From: Manganitrophus sp963718695 | GTDB taxonomy: Bacteria; Nitrospirota; Nitrospiria; SBBL01; Manganitrophaceae | Direction: 5' to 3' | Assembly: GCA_963718695.1 (NCBI GenBank) | Contig: OY970371.1 | Location: 1,116,001-1,180,000 of the forward strand | Length of the DNA stretch: 64,000 nucleotides | Shown here: positions 1 to 8,358 of the stretch, piece after piece | Numbering within the stretch: the stretch's first letter is position 1 | Layout of the letters: the number at the start of each line of letters is the position of its first letter | Position numbers and translations under genes: made by a program | The notes under the pieces: model-generated | Told to the model about the DNA's origin: nothing | Seen by the model: only the letters and a program-made list of their open reading frames with translations | Database searches by the model: none

Positions 1-1
1 C

Positions 2-1030
2 GGCGATATTCCTTTGCGCCTACCAAAAAGTGATGACCAAATCGGTATCGGTTATTTTACAGGAGAAGATTATTCGAACTTTAATTTGATTGGAGGAAGC
101 CTGTCTTGGAATTGGCAGCAAGGGGCAATGCTGCAATGGTTAGGATTATCCTCTACCATTATTTACAATGACTATGACGGGCAACAGAACTGCTCGAAGA
201 TTGTTACATCACACGGAGAGTGTATTAAAACATTTTCAAAGCCAGTAGCAGCAGTAAGCCGTGACGGTAAAAAAGCATTAAGTTATAGTTTTGAACGTTT
301 GAGGAGGGCCGCCCCAGGTTATGGATATGCTTCTGGATTCGAACAGGAAGAGCAGCTTTCTATTCCAAAAAAAGACGGGCTCTATCTAATTGATATAGTT
401 TTGGATCAATTTTCAAAGCTTTTTTCTATAAACGATATCGTTCAATCCCGCCCGGATCATTCCATGAAGGATGCCTATCATTATTTTTCTCACTGCCTTT
501 TTTCCCCATCAGGCAAAAAGTTTGCTTTTTTTCATCGTTGGTTGAAACCCAACGGTATTTTACTAACACGTTTGATTTCCTGTGATTTAGAAACTATCGA
601 ACTATTTATTTTTCCGACATCTGGGAGTGTTTCCCATTATTGTTGGGTTGATGATGAGTACCTCCTTGCCTATGCAAATACAGATAAGCTTGGAAATCAG
701 TACTATTTATTCCGAGATAAGACAAGTGAGTTTAAGGTAATAGGCTATAATCAGTTAACCAGTGATGGTCATCCTCAATTTTCATTAGATAAGGGATTGA
801 TTTTAACCGATACTTACCCAGACCGTTTTAGGCGGCAAACCCTTATTATTTATGATATCAAGAGAAATCAACGATACGACTTGCTAAAGCTTCGTATCCC
901 TTTTAATTACCGTTATGATTTGCGCTGTGATTTTCATCCCCGCTGGAACCGGGACACAAGCATAATATGCTTCGATTCTGCACATACTAACATAAGAGCG
1001 CTCTGCACTGTGCGATTTAGATTAAACTAA
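2..1030 (+). CDS. Beta-propeller-like protein, 5' end outside the window
   Basis: The reading frame is open to the left edge. The first possible start is a TTG at 14, but in-frame codons continue upstream, so the true start is probably outside the window. The part seen is about 340 residues with no signal peptide. Motifs DQIGIGYF, FNLIGGSLSWNWQQG and APGYGYASG resemble a family often found in surface-glycan gene clusters that has an oligogalacturonate-lyase-like beta-propeller; this is recalled, not searched. Repeated blade-like phrases (CLFSPSGKKFAFFHRW, HPRWNRDTSIICFD) fit a propeller. The gene is clearly more AT-rich than the genes after 3.4 kb, suggesting transfer. The next gene converges on it. 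No catalytic role can be assigned. Confidence 0.6.
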   Translation, partial: GDIPLRLPKSDDQIGIGYFTGEDYSNFNLIGGSLSWNWQQGAMLQWLGLSSTIIYNDYDGQQNCSKIVTSHGECIKTFSKPVAAVSRDGKKALSYSFERLRRAAPGYGYASGFEQEEQLSIPKKDGLYLIDIVLDQFSKLFSINDIVQSRPDHSMKDAYHYFSHCLFSPSGKKFAFFHRWLKPNGILLTRLISCDLETIELFIFPTSGSVSHYCWVDDEYLLAYANTDKLGNQYYLFRDKTSEFKVIGYNQLTSDGHPQFSLDKGLILTDTYPDRFRRQTLIIYDIKRNQRYDLLKLRIPFNYRYDLRCDFHPRWNRDTSIICFDSAHTNIRALCTVRFRLN

Positions 1031-1086
1031 ATCAATAGAAAACTTCTAAAAGAGATGCCGTGCTCCGGAGAATAAAAAAATATCTA

Positions 1087-1923
1087 TTACCTGACCTGTA
1101 AACTATCTGGAGATCTAAGGGAATGAATTCTATTTTTAGAAATCACAATATTATCGAAATAACGATACTCATTAATGCCATTAAGAGCATTTGTGAGATC
1201 GACTTGTGTTCCAAAATCAATCCTATTAATTCCACGAGAATTACCTCTTGAATCCAGAGACAAATTCTCATATACTAAAACATCATCAATCCATATTCTA
1301 CAAATACCATTTTGGGATCCAGGGGTATTAAGCAGAAGCTCAACTTCTACGCCTACCCATTTTCCTTTTGGAAACGGAAAAAGATCCCATAAAACAATTG
1401 CTGGTCCACTTCCTCCTGGAATATGAGTGAAAGCCATGTCGGTGAAGTTGGTTGATGCTGAAGAAAAGCTTGTCAAGACATTGCTAACGCCTTCACTACT
1501 GTTCCAAATATAGAAAAGTTTTCTTTGGACGCTTACTATGCCGGATAGAGTTGTGTCCTTTGGTATTAAAACATAGGCCCTCATAAATACATGATTGATA
1601 TCGTCCGGTGAGGTCCATCCTAAATACCGATTGACATCTCGATGTGCGATCGAGCCCGCGGGAATGACATAATGAAATTGAGCGACATATTGTTCTGTTC
1701 TATTTGGCGGGGTACTTACAATTTGGCTGTTTTGTGGAGGAGCAACAAGGCGAATGTCCCCTGATCCATTTATGATTGGCCATTTGTTTAAGTTTCCCGA
1801 TTCAAAATCGTCACAAAAAATCCACTCCGGTTTCGGCGTGTCGCACTCGCCTGCGATCACAGGGGAGATCTTCACCCCCAATAAAATAATTAGCAAAGAA
1901 ATGGTCGCGATTTTTGATCTCAT
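1087..1923 (-). CDS. Secreted lectin/laminarinase-fold protein, paralogue B
   Basis: 278 residues with a clear N-terminal signal peptide (about 1-24, ending VIAG). The mature protein opens with a conserved stretch, PKPEWIFCDDFESGNLNKW, that is nearly shared with the next upstream gene (PKPEWIFCEDFEGSSF), so the two are tandem paralogues. The body is beta-rich with WVGVEVELLLNTPG and CRIWIDDVLVYENL, a pattern typical of polysaccharide-lyase-like or LamG concanavalin-type jelly rolls. It probably binds or cleaves an extracellular polysaccharide. It lies 36 bp after the paralogue and so shares its transcript and c-di-GMP riboswitch. No catalytic residues can be named. The C-terminus ends SPDSLQVR, similar to the paralogue's tail. 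Confidence 0.7.
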   Translation of the reverse strand: MRSKIATISLLIILLGVKISPVIAGECDTPKPEWIFCDDFESGNLNKWPIINGSGDIRLVAPPQNSQIVSTPPNRTEQYVAQFHYVIPAGSIAHRDVNRYLGWTSPDDINHVFMRAYVLIPKDTTLSGIVSVQRKLFYIWNSSEGVSNVLTSFSSASTNFTDMAFTHIPGGSGPAIVLWDLFPFPKGKWVGVEVELLLNTPGSQNGICRIWIDDVLVYENLSLDSRGNSRGINRIDFGTQVDLTNALNGINEYRYFDNIVISKNRIHSLRSPDSLQVR

Positions 1924-1959
1924 TACGATTACCTCCTCACGATCGAGTCGTTGGCTTTT

Positions 1960-2865
1960 TCACCTTACATTGAGTCCTGTTGGTGGGGCAGGCGGGTCTT
2001 TGTCGACACACCCGATTTTGCTTCTGCTGACAACATAATTATCTTCCCATCGAAACTGATTACCGGTCGCTGTGGGCTCTCCGATCCAAGCCGATTGAAA
2101 TAAGTCATTGATCCGGACGTCGGACCGTGTCCGCCAACGGAGACCGCTGTATCGGGCTTTTTCAACACCATCCAACCAGAAGACCTGCTCTCCGTCCGAG
2201 GAGACACTGCTCTGTGCGACGGTGTTGGGTTTGATCATGATCTCAATACAATACCACTGATTGTCCTGCAGTGCGACCCGGGGATCGCGATTTTGATATC
2301 CAAAGTCACCCCAGCGATCGATTTGATCAAGATGAGAATAATAAAAGAACGGCTCTTTGGGACCTTCAGGACCTCTGGAATCGGAGACACCCAAAGATAA
2401 GATCCGGCTGGTAAACCAAGTTCCGTCGGGCCGAACGCCGGCGCCCCCGGGGATATACCGAACGCCCGGCAGGTGTCCATCAAGCCCCGCCATCTTCACG
2501 TCCCAGTTTCCATACTGAAAGCCCGCACTGTACTTCACATAAAAACGCAAATAGACTTCATTTTGGTTGGATGCGGGATCCCACCAGTGGTGCATCCACC
2601 CCCCGCCGTCGGTGTCTCCGGGGGGGAAGACCAGTTTGAGCGATGCTGTTCCTTGAAAGACATTTGCAGAATTTGTTTCGCGAACTTTACGGTTTGTGTG
2701 AGACACTTCCTGCCAATTCGCAAGGAAGGAGCTCCCTTCAAAATCCTCACAGAAGATCCATTCCGGTTTTGGATTGGCACACTCTTGTGCCTCGGTCGGT
2801 CCGGCAAGAACCGCGGCAGTCAGGACGGATAAGATGCCGATGATCCATTGGCAATTATATGTCAT
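1960..2865 (-). CDS. Secreted lectin/polysaccharide-lyase-like protein, paralogue A
   Basis: 301 residues: signal peptide (1-26, ending TEAQ), then CANPKPEWIFCEDFEG and a long beta-rich domain containing DGGGWMHHWWDPASNQNE, VYLRFYVKYSAGFQYG and NQWYCIEIMIKPN. This layout is common in secreted heparin-lyase-like or alginate-lyase-like jelly-roll proteins of environmental bacteria. The two cysteines near the N-terminus and one near the C-terminus may form disulphides. The protein stops at DPPAPPTGLNVR, which looks like the first strand of a fibronectin-III domain, so a longer modular ancestor may have been shortened. It is first in a two-gene operon governed by a c-di-GMP-I riboswitch and terminator upstream (2980-3200). 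The start ATG follows a clear Shine-Dalgarno sequence. Confidence 0.72.
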   Translation of the reverse strand: MTYNCQWIIGILSVLTAAVLAGPTEAQECANPKPEWIFCEDFEGSSFLANWQEVSHTNRKVRETNSANVFQGTASLKLVFPPGDTDGGGWMHHWWDPASNQNEVYLRFYVKYSAGFQYGNWDVKMAGLDGHLPGVRYIPGGAGVRPDGTWFTSRILSLGVSDSRGPEGPKEPFFYYSHLDQIDRWGDFGYQNRDPRVALQDNQWYCIEIMIKPNTVAQSSVSSDGEQVFWLDGVEKARYSGLRWRTRSDVRINDLFQSAWIGEPTATGNQFRWEDNYVVSRSKIGCVDKDPPAPPTGLNVR

Positions 2866-2979
2866 AAAGACTACCTCCAGATAAGCAGGTTTTCAATAAA
2901 AATAATTAAACCTTCTAGTTACTTTCAAGTATGAAGCATCTATCGCTTGGGCTTAATATTTCATTTTATTTCAACGCAC

Positions 2980-3014
2980 AAAAAAAGCCGCCAAAGGGAA
3001 TACCTTTGGCGGCT
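2980..3014 (-). terminator. Riboswitch expression-platform terminator
   Basis: On the minus strand a 12-bp perfect stem (AGCCGCCAAAGG with CCTTTGGCGGCT, 5-nt loop) is followed by seven T residues. It sits between the c-di-GMP aptamer and the start of the lectin-like gene at 2865, as expected for a transcriptional on/off switch. Confidence 0.9.
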
Positions 3015-3200
3015 CGGCGAACGTGGAGAAGAAATCGGTATTCGTTAAACGTGATTCGTTATTCGGGAAAAATTATTTACGAATAACGATTCACGACGAA
3101 CGATTAACGTTTACTTCCCTTTAGTCCCGTTACTCTGCGTCCCCACCTTTCGATGGGTTTGCTCTGAGCAAAGGTCGAAATGTAACTTGAGTTACGCCAT
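3015..3200 (-). ncRNA. c-di-GMP-I (GEMM) riboswitch, lectin-like operon
   Basis: The minus strand at 3121-3172 reads AGAGCAAACCCATCGAAAGG then TGGGGACGCAGAGTAACGGG, which carries the GEMM-I hallmarks: GCAAACC, a GAAA tetraloop closing P2, GGGACGCA and the ACGGGnCTAAAG segment of P3. P3 is unusually long; its distal part holds an inverted repeat of about 16 bp built from CGAATAACG words (3033-3112). An intrinsic terminator follows at 2980-3014. The ligand (cyclic di-GMP, sometimes cGAMP in the GEMM-Ib variant) is known for the family; which of the two acts here cannot be told by eye. Aptamer edges are approximate. Confidence 0.82.
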
Positions 3201-3265
3201 CGGCGTGAGATTATTCAGCGCAACCCACTCTGACGCTTCGACTTATGTGGTGTTAATAACGATAT

Positions 3266-3294
3266 AAAATACTATATTCTTTTTTTGCCGTCAA
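3266..3294 (-). promoter_or_regulatory. Putative sigma-70 promoter for riboswitch and lectin-like operon
   Basis: Minus strand: -35 TTGACG (3294-3289), 17-bp spacer, -10 TATTTT (3271-3266). A 13-bp direct repeat ATAAGTCGAAGCG lies on both sides (around 3235-3247 and 3325-3337), which may be an operator. Confidence 0.5.
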
Positions 3295-3475
3295 CTATAA
3301 TCACCCTCCACTTAATCTATACCGCTTCGACTTATTCAAGATCTTCCTGTCGTTCAACGTTCTCGATCAATCCTCGGCAAGATATAAGAAAAGTGGACCG
3401 AGATCAATCGGAAGGTCAACGTAGCGGACCCTCGTAAGTGATTCATACTTAATGAGTGGATCGCCGGCGCCGCAT

Positions 3476-5716
3476 TCATTTCTTGATCCCCTTCCGAAGC
3501 GCCGCAAACGAGAGGACCAGAATCAGCCCGATCATGTCGGCCGAATGGCCCGGTCCCGGAGCGGTTCCGGAGTTCGGCGAAAACATCGCGCATCCGCCCC
3601 CGGCCGCCGAGCCGCCGTCGTCCGCATTCGAGCCGCCCGCCGAGAAGCCGAAGGGCATTGCGGAAGCATGCGCCGTCTGTTGATAGTTCCCGTTGTTATC
3701 GTAAGAGGAGGCCGAATAGTAGTAGGTCACGTTCTCCTGTAACCCTGCATGGAGGACGGTGATGCTCTCATCGGTACGTCCCGAAAAGTCTCCGAGGATC
3801 TCACCGTCTTCAATGCCGTTCGGGAACCGATCGGTCCGGTAGACGATGCGGACCCCAACGAAGTCGGAATCGGACGGATTGACCCAGCTTAATGTGACCA
3901 CCTGGGTCCCCGGGACGGCGGTGAAGTGTTCAACGTCCGCCGGAGGGGTGGAATCGGTGAGCGGGTTTGTCGTGAAGGTATGGTCGGCCGACACGGAGAG
4001 ATTGCCCAGGGCATCGGCGCTTTTGACACGATAGTGATAGACCGTGTTCGGTTGGAGGCCGGAAAGGATCCGGCTGTGGCTGTTCGACAGGGTGGCGTTG
4101 ACCCCGGTGCTGTTTCCGTATCCTGCGGTCAGGCCATACTCCACTTCGCTTGTCGCAGGCTCATCGGTTCCCCAGTGGATCGTCACCCCCTCCGTGGTCA
4201 TCTCCCGCGCATCGATCGCCGACAGAACCGGCCCGATCGTATCGGAAGAAGACGGGGCGGCCGTTGTAAACGAATTGTTCCCGGAGGTGGCGGTGTTTCC
4301 GGCGGCGTCCCGGCTGATGACCCGATAGTTGTAGGTGGTGGCCGGCAGGAGGTTCCTCAACGAAGCGCTGTGAGTGGCCAGAAGGGTCGTACTTAATGTG
4401 CTGAGAGAGCCGTACGCCGTGGTCGGCCCGTATTCCACTTGGGAGGTGGCCGCTTCGTTGGTGCTCCAGGAAATGACAACCGAGGTGGAAGAGACGTTTC
4501 CCGCGGCGATACCGGAGAGAACCGGCGCCGTCGTATCGGGGGTGGCGGAGGTGGTGAAGGTTCTATTTCCGGAGACCGAGATGTTTCCGGCCCCATCTTG
4601 GCTGATGACCCGGTAGTTGTAGGTGGTGGCGGGGCTCAGGCCGGTAAGGGTTCGGCTGTGACTGGTGACCGGCGTGGCGCCCAATGCGGAGGAAGAGCCG
4701 TACGATGTCGTCGTTCCGTATTCGACTTGGGAGGTCGCCGTTTCATTGGTGCTCCAGGTGATCACCGCGGAGGTCGATGCGATGTTGCTGGCGGCAATAT
4801 TGGAAAGGGTCGGCGCGGTGGTGTCGGGGGGCGCGGCGGTGGTGAACGTTCCATCTCCCGAGGTGGCCAGATTTCCGGCGACGTCCCGGCTGCGGACGCG
4901 ATAATGATAAAGGGTGGCGGGGAGAAGGCCGGTCACCTGCTGGCTATGGTTTGTCGTGAGCGTGGTATTGAGCGTTGTGGAGCTTCCGTACGAAGTGGTT
5001 GTCCCATATTGAATCTGGGTGTCGGAACTCTCATTGGTTGTCCAGCTGATCGTGGCCGCGGTGGTGGTAATATTCGAGGCGCCGATTCCGGAAATCGCCG
5101 GCGCGGTGGTGTCGGGCGCGGCGGAGGTGTTGAAGGTGCGGTCCCCGGAGGTGCCGGTGTTCCCGGCGGCATCTCTGCTGATGACCCGATAATGGTAAGT
5201 CGTTGAAGGGTTCAAGCCGATTAACACGCGGCTATGGCCGGTGACGAGGGTCGAATTGAGCGCGGAGGAGGAACCGTAAGAGGTCGTGACGCCGTACTCC
5301 ACCTGGGAGGTGGCCGCTTCGTTGGTGCTCCAGCTGATGGTTGCTCCGGCGCTGGTGATGCTGCCGGCCGCAATGGCGGAGAGGGTCGGCGCGGTGGTGT
5401 CGCCGAAGCTCTTGCTGACTTCATTGGAGTAGCCGCTTTCCGCCCCCGAGGTGTTGTATGCGCTGACGGCAAAATAATAGGTCTGACCGCTGCTTAAACC
5501 GTTTACAGTGAAAGACGTTTGATTGCCGACGTCCACTGGGGCGCCGTAGCTGCCGGAGGAGGTTCCATAGTAAACTTTATATCCACCGAGATCGGTTTCC
5601 GTGTTGGCGTCCCAGGAAAGGGAGGCGTCCGCAGCCATCGCAGGGGTTTCCCAATTCAGGAGAAGGATCATACCGATGATCACCAGAGCGCTTCGCTTTA
5701 TCAATGAGGTCTGCAT
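3476..5716 (-). CDS. Secreted multi-fibronectin-III surface protein
   Basis: 746 residues. Signal peptide at 1-28 (ending PAMA); one FN3 domain (about 30-105); five near-identical FN3-like repeats of about 95 residues (each starting DTTAP and carrying ISWSTNEAATSQVEYG and TTYHYRVISRDAAGN-type motifs); a divergent FN3 (about 585-690); and a C-terminal Gly-Gly-Gly-Cys, hydrophobic helix, Arg/Lys tail (GGGCAMFSP then LILVLSFAALRKGIKK). That tripartite tail resembles Cys-containing CTERM sorting signals (MYXO-CTERM or JDVT-CTERM type), implying processing and anchoring at the cell surface. Its leader has a sigma-54 promoter, a c-di-GMP-I riboswitch and a terminator, so it is likely a biofilm or attachment protein. 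GGAGG lies just before the ATG. The repeats explain the long antisense open frames here. Confidence 0.85.
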   Translation of the reverse strand: MQTSLIKRSALVIIGMILLLNWETPAMAADASLSWDANTETDLGGYKVYYGTSSGSYGAPVDVGNQTSFTVNGLSSGQTYYFAVSAYNTSGAESGYSNEVSKSFGDTTAPTLSAIAAGSITSAGATISWSTNEAATSQVEYGVTTSYGSSSALNSTLVTGHSRVLIGLNPSTTYHYRVISRDAAGNTGTSGDRTFNTSAAPDTTAPAISGIGASNITTTAATISWTTNESSDTQIQYGTTTSYGSSTTLNTTLTTNHSQQVTGLLPATLYHYRVRSRDVAGNLATSGDGTFTTAAPPDTTAPTLSNIAASNIASTSAVITWSTNETATSQVEYGTTTSYGSSSALGATPVTSHSRTLTGLSPATTYNYRVISQDGAGNISVSGNRTFTTSATPDTTAPVLSGIAAGNVSSTSVVISWSTNEAATSQVEYGPTTAYGSLSTLSTTLLATHSASLRNLLPATTYNYRVISRDAAGNTATSGNNSFTTAAPSSSDTIGPVLSAIDAREMTTEGVTIHWGTDEPATSEVEYGLTAGYGNSTGVNATLSNSHSRILSGLQPNTVYHYRVKSADALGNLSVSADHTFTTNPLTDSTPPADVEHFTAVPGTQVVTLSWVNPSDSDFVGVRIVYRTDRFPNGIEDGEILGDFSGRTDESITVLHAGLQENVTYYYSASSYDNNGNYQQTAHASAMPFGFSAGGSNADDGGSAAGGGCAMFSPNSGTAPGPGHSADMIGLILVLSFAALRKGIKK

Positions 5717-5759
5717 GCTGTTCCTCCATGCATCAAGAAAAAGTGTTTGGTCTGTGTAA

Positions 5760-5789
5760 TAAAAAAGCCCATTCCTCGGAATGGGCTTG
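5760..5789 (-). terminator. Riboswitch terminator before the FN3 gene
   Basis: Minus strand: AAGCCCATTCC-GA-GGAATGGGCTT followed by a run of T, an 11-bp perfect stem. It lies between the c-di-GMP aptamer and the FN3 gene's ribosome binding site. Confidence 0.92.
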
Positions 5790-5795
5790 TGCCTA

Positions 5796-5910
5796 AAGAT
5801 GCGCCGGCATCGTCATGGCAACCAGACGAACCGTGGGAAGTGAATTCCCTACTCATCGGTCTCTTGGCTTTGCGTCCTACCCTCTCGGATAGTTTGCCCT
5901 TTTTCACGAG
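5796..5910 (-). ncRNA. c-di-GMP-I (GEMM) riboswitch, FN3 gene
   Basis: The minus strand of 5865-5900 reads GGGCAAACTATCCGAGAGGG followed by TAGGACGCAAAGCC, the textbook GEMM-I core (GCAAAC, GAGA tetraloop of P2, GGACGCAAAGCC). The P3 3' strand appears as GGTTGCCATGACGATGCCGG near 5800-5825, giving a complete aptamer of about 105 nt. A strong terminator follows at once. This is a clearer family match than the upstream copy at 3015-3200. Confidence 0.93.
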
Positions 5911-5939
5911 TTGCTGTCGTATGTTGCGCATCGGTATAC

Positions 5940-5953
5940 GCAAGCGACATGCC
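5940..5953 (-). promoter_or_regulatory. Sigma-54 promoter for riboswitch and FN3 gene
   Basis: On the minus strand AGGCATGTCGCTTGCG has the invariant GG (5953-5952) and GC (5941-5940) exactly 12 bp apart, as in -24/-12 promoters, and is close to the PEP-CTERM promoter at 10153-10166 (GGCATGCCCCTTGC). A transcript would start near 5928, just before the aptamer. Confidence 0.75.
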
Positions 5954-5973
5954 TGTGAAACACGAATGGAGAA

Positions 5974-6078
5974 AAGACTGGATTCTATCCAACGATTATG
6001 GAAGGAGTTCTCGAAGGCCGTCTCTTGAGACTGGATTGTATCCAATGATTGTGGAAGGAGTTCTCAAGGGGCGTATGA
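5974..6078. repeat. Imperfect tandem repeat, candidate activator sites
   Basis: Two copies of a roughly 45-bp unit: AGACTGGATTCTATCCAACG followed by ATTATGGAAGGAGTTCTC (first copy, from about 5976), then AGACTGGATTGTATCCAATG followed by ATTGTGGAAGGAGTTCTC (second, from about 6029). Each holds a small TGGAT/ATCCA palindrome. They lie about 45-150 bp upstream of the predicted transcript start on the minus strand, where sigma-54 activators bind. Confidence 0.7.
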
Positions 6079-6231
6079 TCGTGTTCGAGCAGGAAAACGG
6101 CATTTTACGGCTGTAAACATCTTTTTGTCTCTCCGATGTGAAGCCGATTACCCAGGCCCCCCCCGATCGAGGGGATTGTGCCGCGCCCGAGTTTCTACTA
6201 AAATACTCCGATTTCTAAAAAATAGGTCAGA

Positions 6232-8358
6232 ATGATATTTTCCTCCTTAATCCCATTATTGAATGCCCTTCTCTGCATCGGGTTGGCGCTGTTCATCTTC
6301 CTTGAAGACAAGCGATCCTTTGTCCACCGGGTATTTTCTTTCGGGATGATCGCCCTGGCCTTTAAAGAGCTTTTCGTCGGAATGGTGATGGGATCCCCCC
6401 TTCCCTCGGAAAGGGTCGATTGGGGGGCCTGGGGGCTGACAGCGGCCAGTATGCTTCCCGTAAGCTGGTTTTTGTTCAGCCTCAGTTTCGGTCGTTCGAA
6501 TCATAAGGAGCTGGTGGCGAAATGGAAGTGGTTTATCCTCCTGTCGCTGACCCTCCCTCTTTCGATGACACTCTTATTTAGGGAGTACCTCCTAGTGTCC
6601 GCTTTTCCGGAAGAAGGGGGAGCTCCCGTTCTCCGTCTTGGATGGTCCGGTTATACCTTTTACCTTTTCTATCTTTTGGCTTCCGTGGTGATACTGATGA
6701 ATCTGGAGGGAACCCTCCGGGCTTCCACGGGGAATAAGCGGTGGCAAGTCAAATTTATGCTCCTGGGGATCGGGGGGCTGTTTGCCGTTCAAATTTATAC
6801 CGCCAGTCATACCCTTCTCTTTTCATTGATTAATTCGGGGATGGAATCGATCAATTCCTTTGCAGTCCTGGTGGCGAATATCCTGATTATCCTCTCCCTC
6901 CTGCGTAATCGCTTCCTCAATGTCGATATTTATTTCTCACGCACATTGCTTTACAACTCGATTACGATCGTGGTCGTCGGGGCCTATCTTCTGACGGTCG
7001 GTATCCTTGCGAAGGCAATCGCTTATTTTGGGGGCGACCAGGCCATTCCCTTGGGCACTTTTTTCGTTTTTGTTTCGCTCCTGGGCCTTACGGCGATCCT
7101 TCTTTCTGATCAGTTGCGCCAGGAGCTAAAGCGTTTAATCAGCCGGAACTTTTATCAGCCGCGTTACGATTATCGTAAGGAATGGACGGCATTTACCCAA
7201 CAGACCACTTCATTGATGAATGTCAACGAGCTCTGCTCCGCAGTATCAAAAATGGTTTCTGAGACGTTTGGAGCCCCTTCTGTAACGATTTGGCTGGTTG
7301 ATGAGAGTCCCAATGCCATTTATTTCGGCGGATCGACTGTATTTTCCGATATTCAAATCTTGGATTTGAAGAATCAGGGTAAAATATGGGATGAGCTCCT
7401 TTCATTTATGAATCGTCATCCGGCGCCGCTTGATGTGGACTCGCCCAAAAATGAAAAGATAAGAGAAACGAAGGAAACTCACGCCGATTATTTTGAAAAG
7501 ACCAGAATATGTTTTTGCGTCCCGCTCATTTCCAGCCGGAGCCTGCTGGGGGTGATGACGTTGAGCCGCCGTCTAACCAAAGAACCGTTCTCGTTGGAGG
7601 ACGCCGATTTGTTGAAAACCATTGCGGATCAAGCGGCGGGGAGTCTCCTCAACATGAAGCTGACGGAGCGTCTTTTGAAGGCGAAAGAGATGGAGGCGTT
7701 CCAGAACCTCTCCGCCTTTTTCATCCATGACTTGAAAAATTTGGCATCGATGCTTTCGCTCACGATGCGGAATCTGCCGGCCCATTTTGATAATCCCGAA
7801 TTTAGGAGTGACGCGCTGCGGGTGATCTCCCAGAGCGTCTCCAAAATGAACGACATGTGCAGCCGTCTCTCCCTTTTGACGAAAAAGATGGAGCTGCAGT
7901 GTGTTGAAGTCGATCTGAATGAATTGGTCGCCTCCACCCTGGGAGGGATGAATGGATCGGTCAAATCGACGGTGGAGAAAAATCTTCAGACGTTGCCGAA
8001 GTGCATGATCGATCCCGACCAGGTCCAGAAGGTCATCGTGAATCTTATCCTCAATGCAAACGAAGCGGTCGACCAAAAGGGGGTCATCCGGATCGAGACC
8101 GACCGGACGGAAGAGTGCGTCGTTTTCTCCGTCAGCGATAACGGTTGCGGCATCTCGAAACAATTTATCGAGCGCTCTCTTTTCCAGCCGTTTCAAACCA
8201 CAAAGAGTCAGGGGCTTGGGATCGGTCTGTTTCATACGAAGAAAATTGTGGAAGCGCATCACGGTAAAATCGAAGTGGAGAGCGAGGAGGGGGTCGGGAC
8301 CACTTTTCGGGTGATCCTGCCGATCCGTAGCGTCAATGGGACAGAACACAAAATATAA
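6232..8358 (+). CDS. prsK: PEP-CTERM system sensor histidine kinase PrsK
   Basis: 708 residues. The first 300 form about eight to nine membrane helices; a GAF domain follows (about 325-470, with FCVPLISSRSLLGVMTL); then the kinase core with an unusual H-box, FIHDLKNLAS (His499), N-box NLILNANEAV, G1 DNGCGI and G2 GLGIGLF. This order (membrane half, GAF, HDLKN) is characteristic of PrsK, the kinase that accompanies XrtA exosortase and PEP-CTERM loci. It should phosphorylate PrsR, whose gene overlaps its end by 23 bp. No exosortase gene is in the window. The start ATG follows AGGTCAG. It is divergent from the FN3 gene, and both share the 5.7-6.2 kb control region. Confidence 0.92.
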   Translation: MIFSSLIPLLNALLCIGLALFIFLEDKRSFVHRVFSFGMIALAFKELFVGMVMGSPLPSERVDWGAWGLTAASMLPVSWFLFSLSFGRSNHKELVAKWKWFILLSLTLPLSMTLLFREYLLVSAFPEEGGAPVLRLGWSGYTFYLFYLLASVVILMNLEGTLRASTGNKRWQVKFMLLGIGGLFAVQIYTASHTLLFSLINSGMESINSFAVLVANILIILSLLRNRFLNVDIYFSRTLLYNSITIVVVGAYLLTVGILAKAIAYFGGDQAIPLGTFFVFVSLLGLTAILLSDQLRQELKRLISRNFYQPRYDYRKEWTAFTQQTTSLMNVNELCSAVSKMVSETFGAPSVTIWLVDESPNAIYFGGSTVFSDIQILDLKNQGKIWDELLSFMNRHPAPLDVDSPKNEKIRETKETHADYFEKTRICFCVPLISSRSLLGVMTLSRRLTKEPFSLEDADLLKTIADQAAGSLLNMKLTERLLKAKEMEAFQNLSAFFIHDLKNLASMLSLTMRNLPAHFDNPEFRSDALRVISQSVSKMNDMCSRLSLLTKKMELQCVEVDLNELVASTLGGMNGSVKSTVEKNLQTLPKCMIDPDQVQKVIVNLILNANEAVDQKGVIRIETDRTEECVVFSVSDNGCGISKQFIERSLFQPFQTTKSQGLGIGLFHTKKIVEAHHGKIEVESEEGVGTTFRVILPIRSVNGTEHKI

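Noticed and set aside
4439..5206. 255-residue plus-strand open frame and several shorter ones opposite the FN3 gene
   Set aside because: Gly/Arg-rich shadow of the GC-rich FN3 repeats; no start signals, no family features, and the minus-strand protein is certain.
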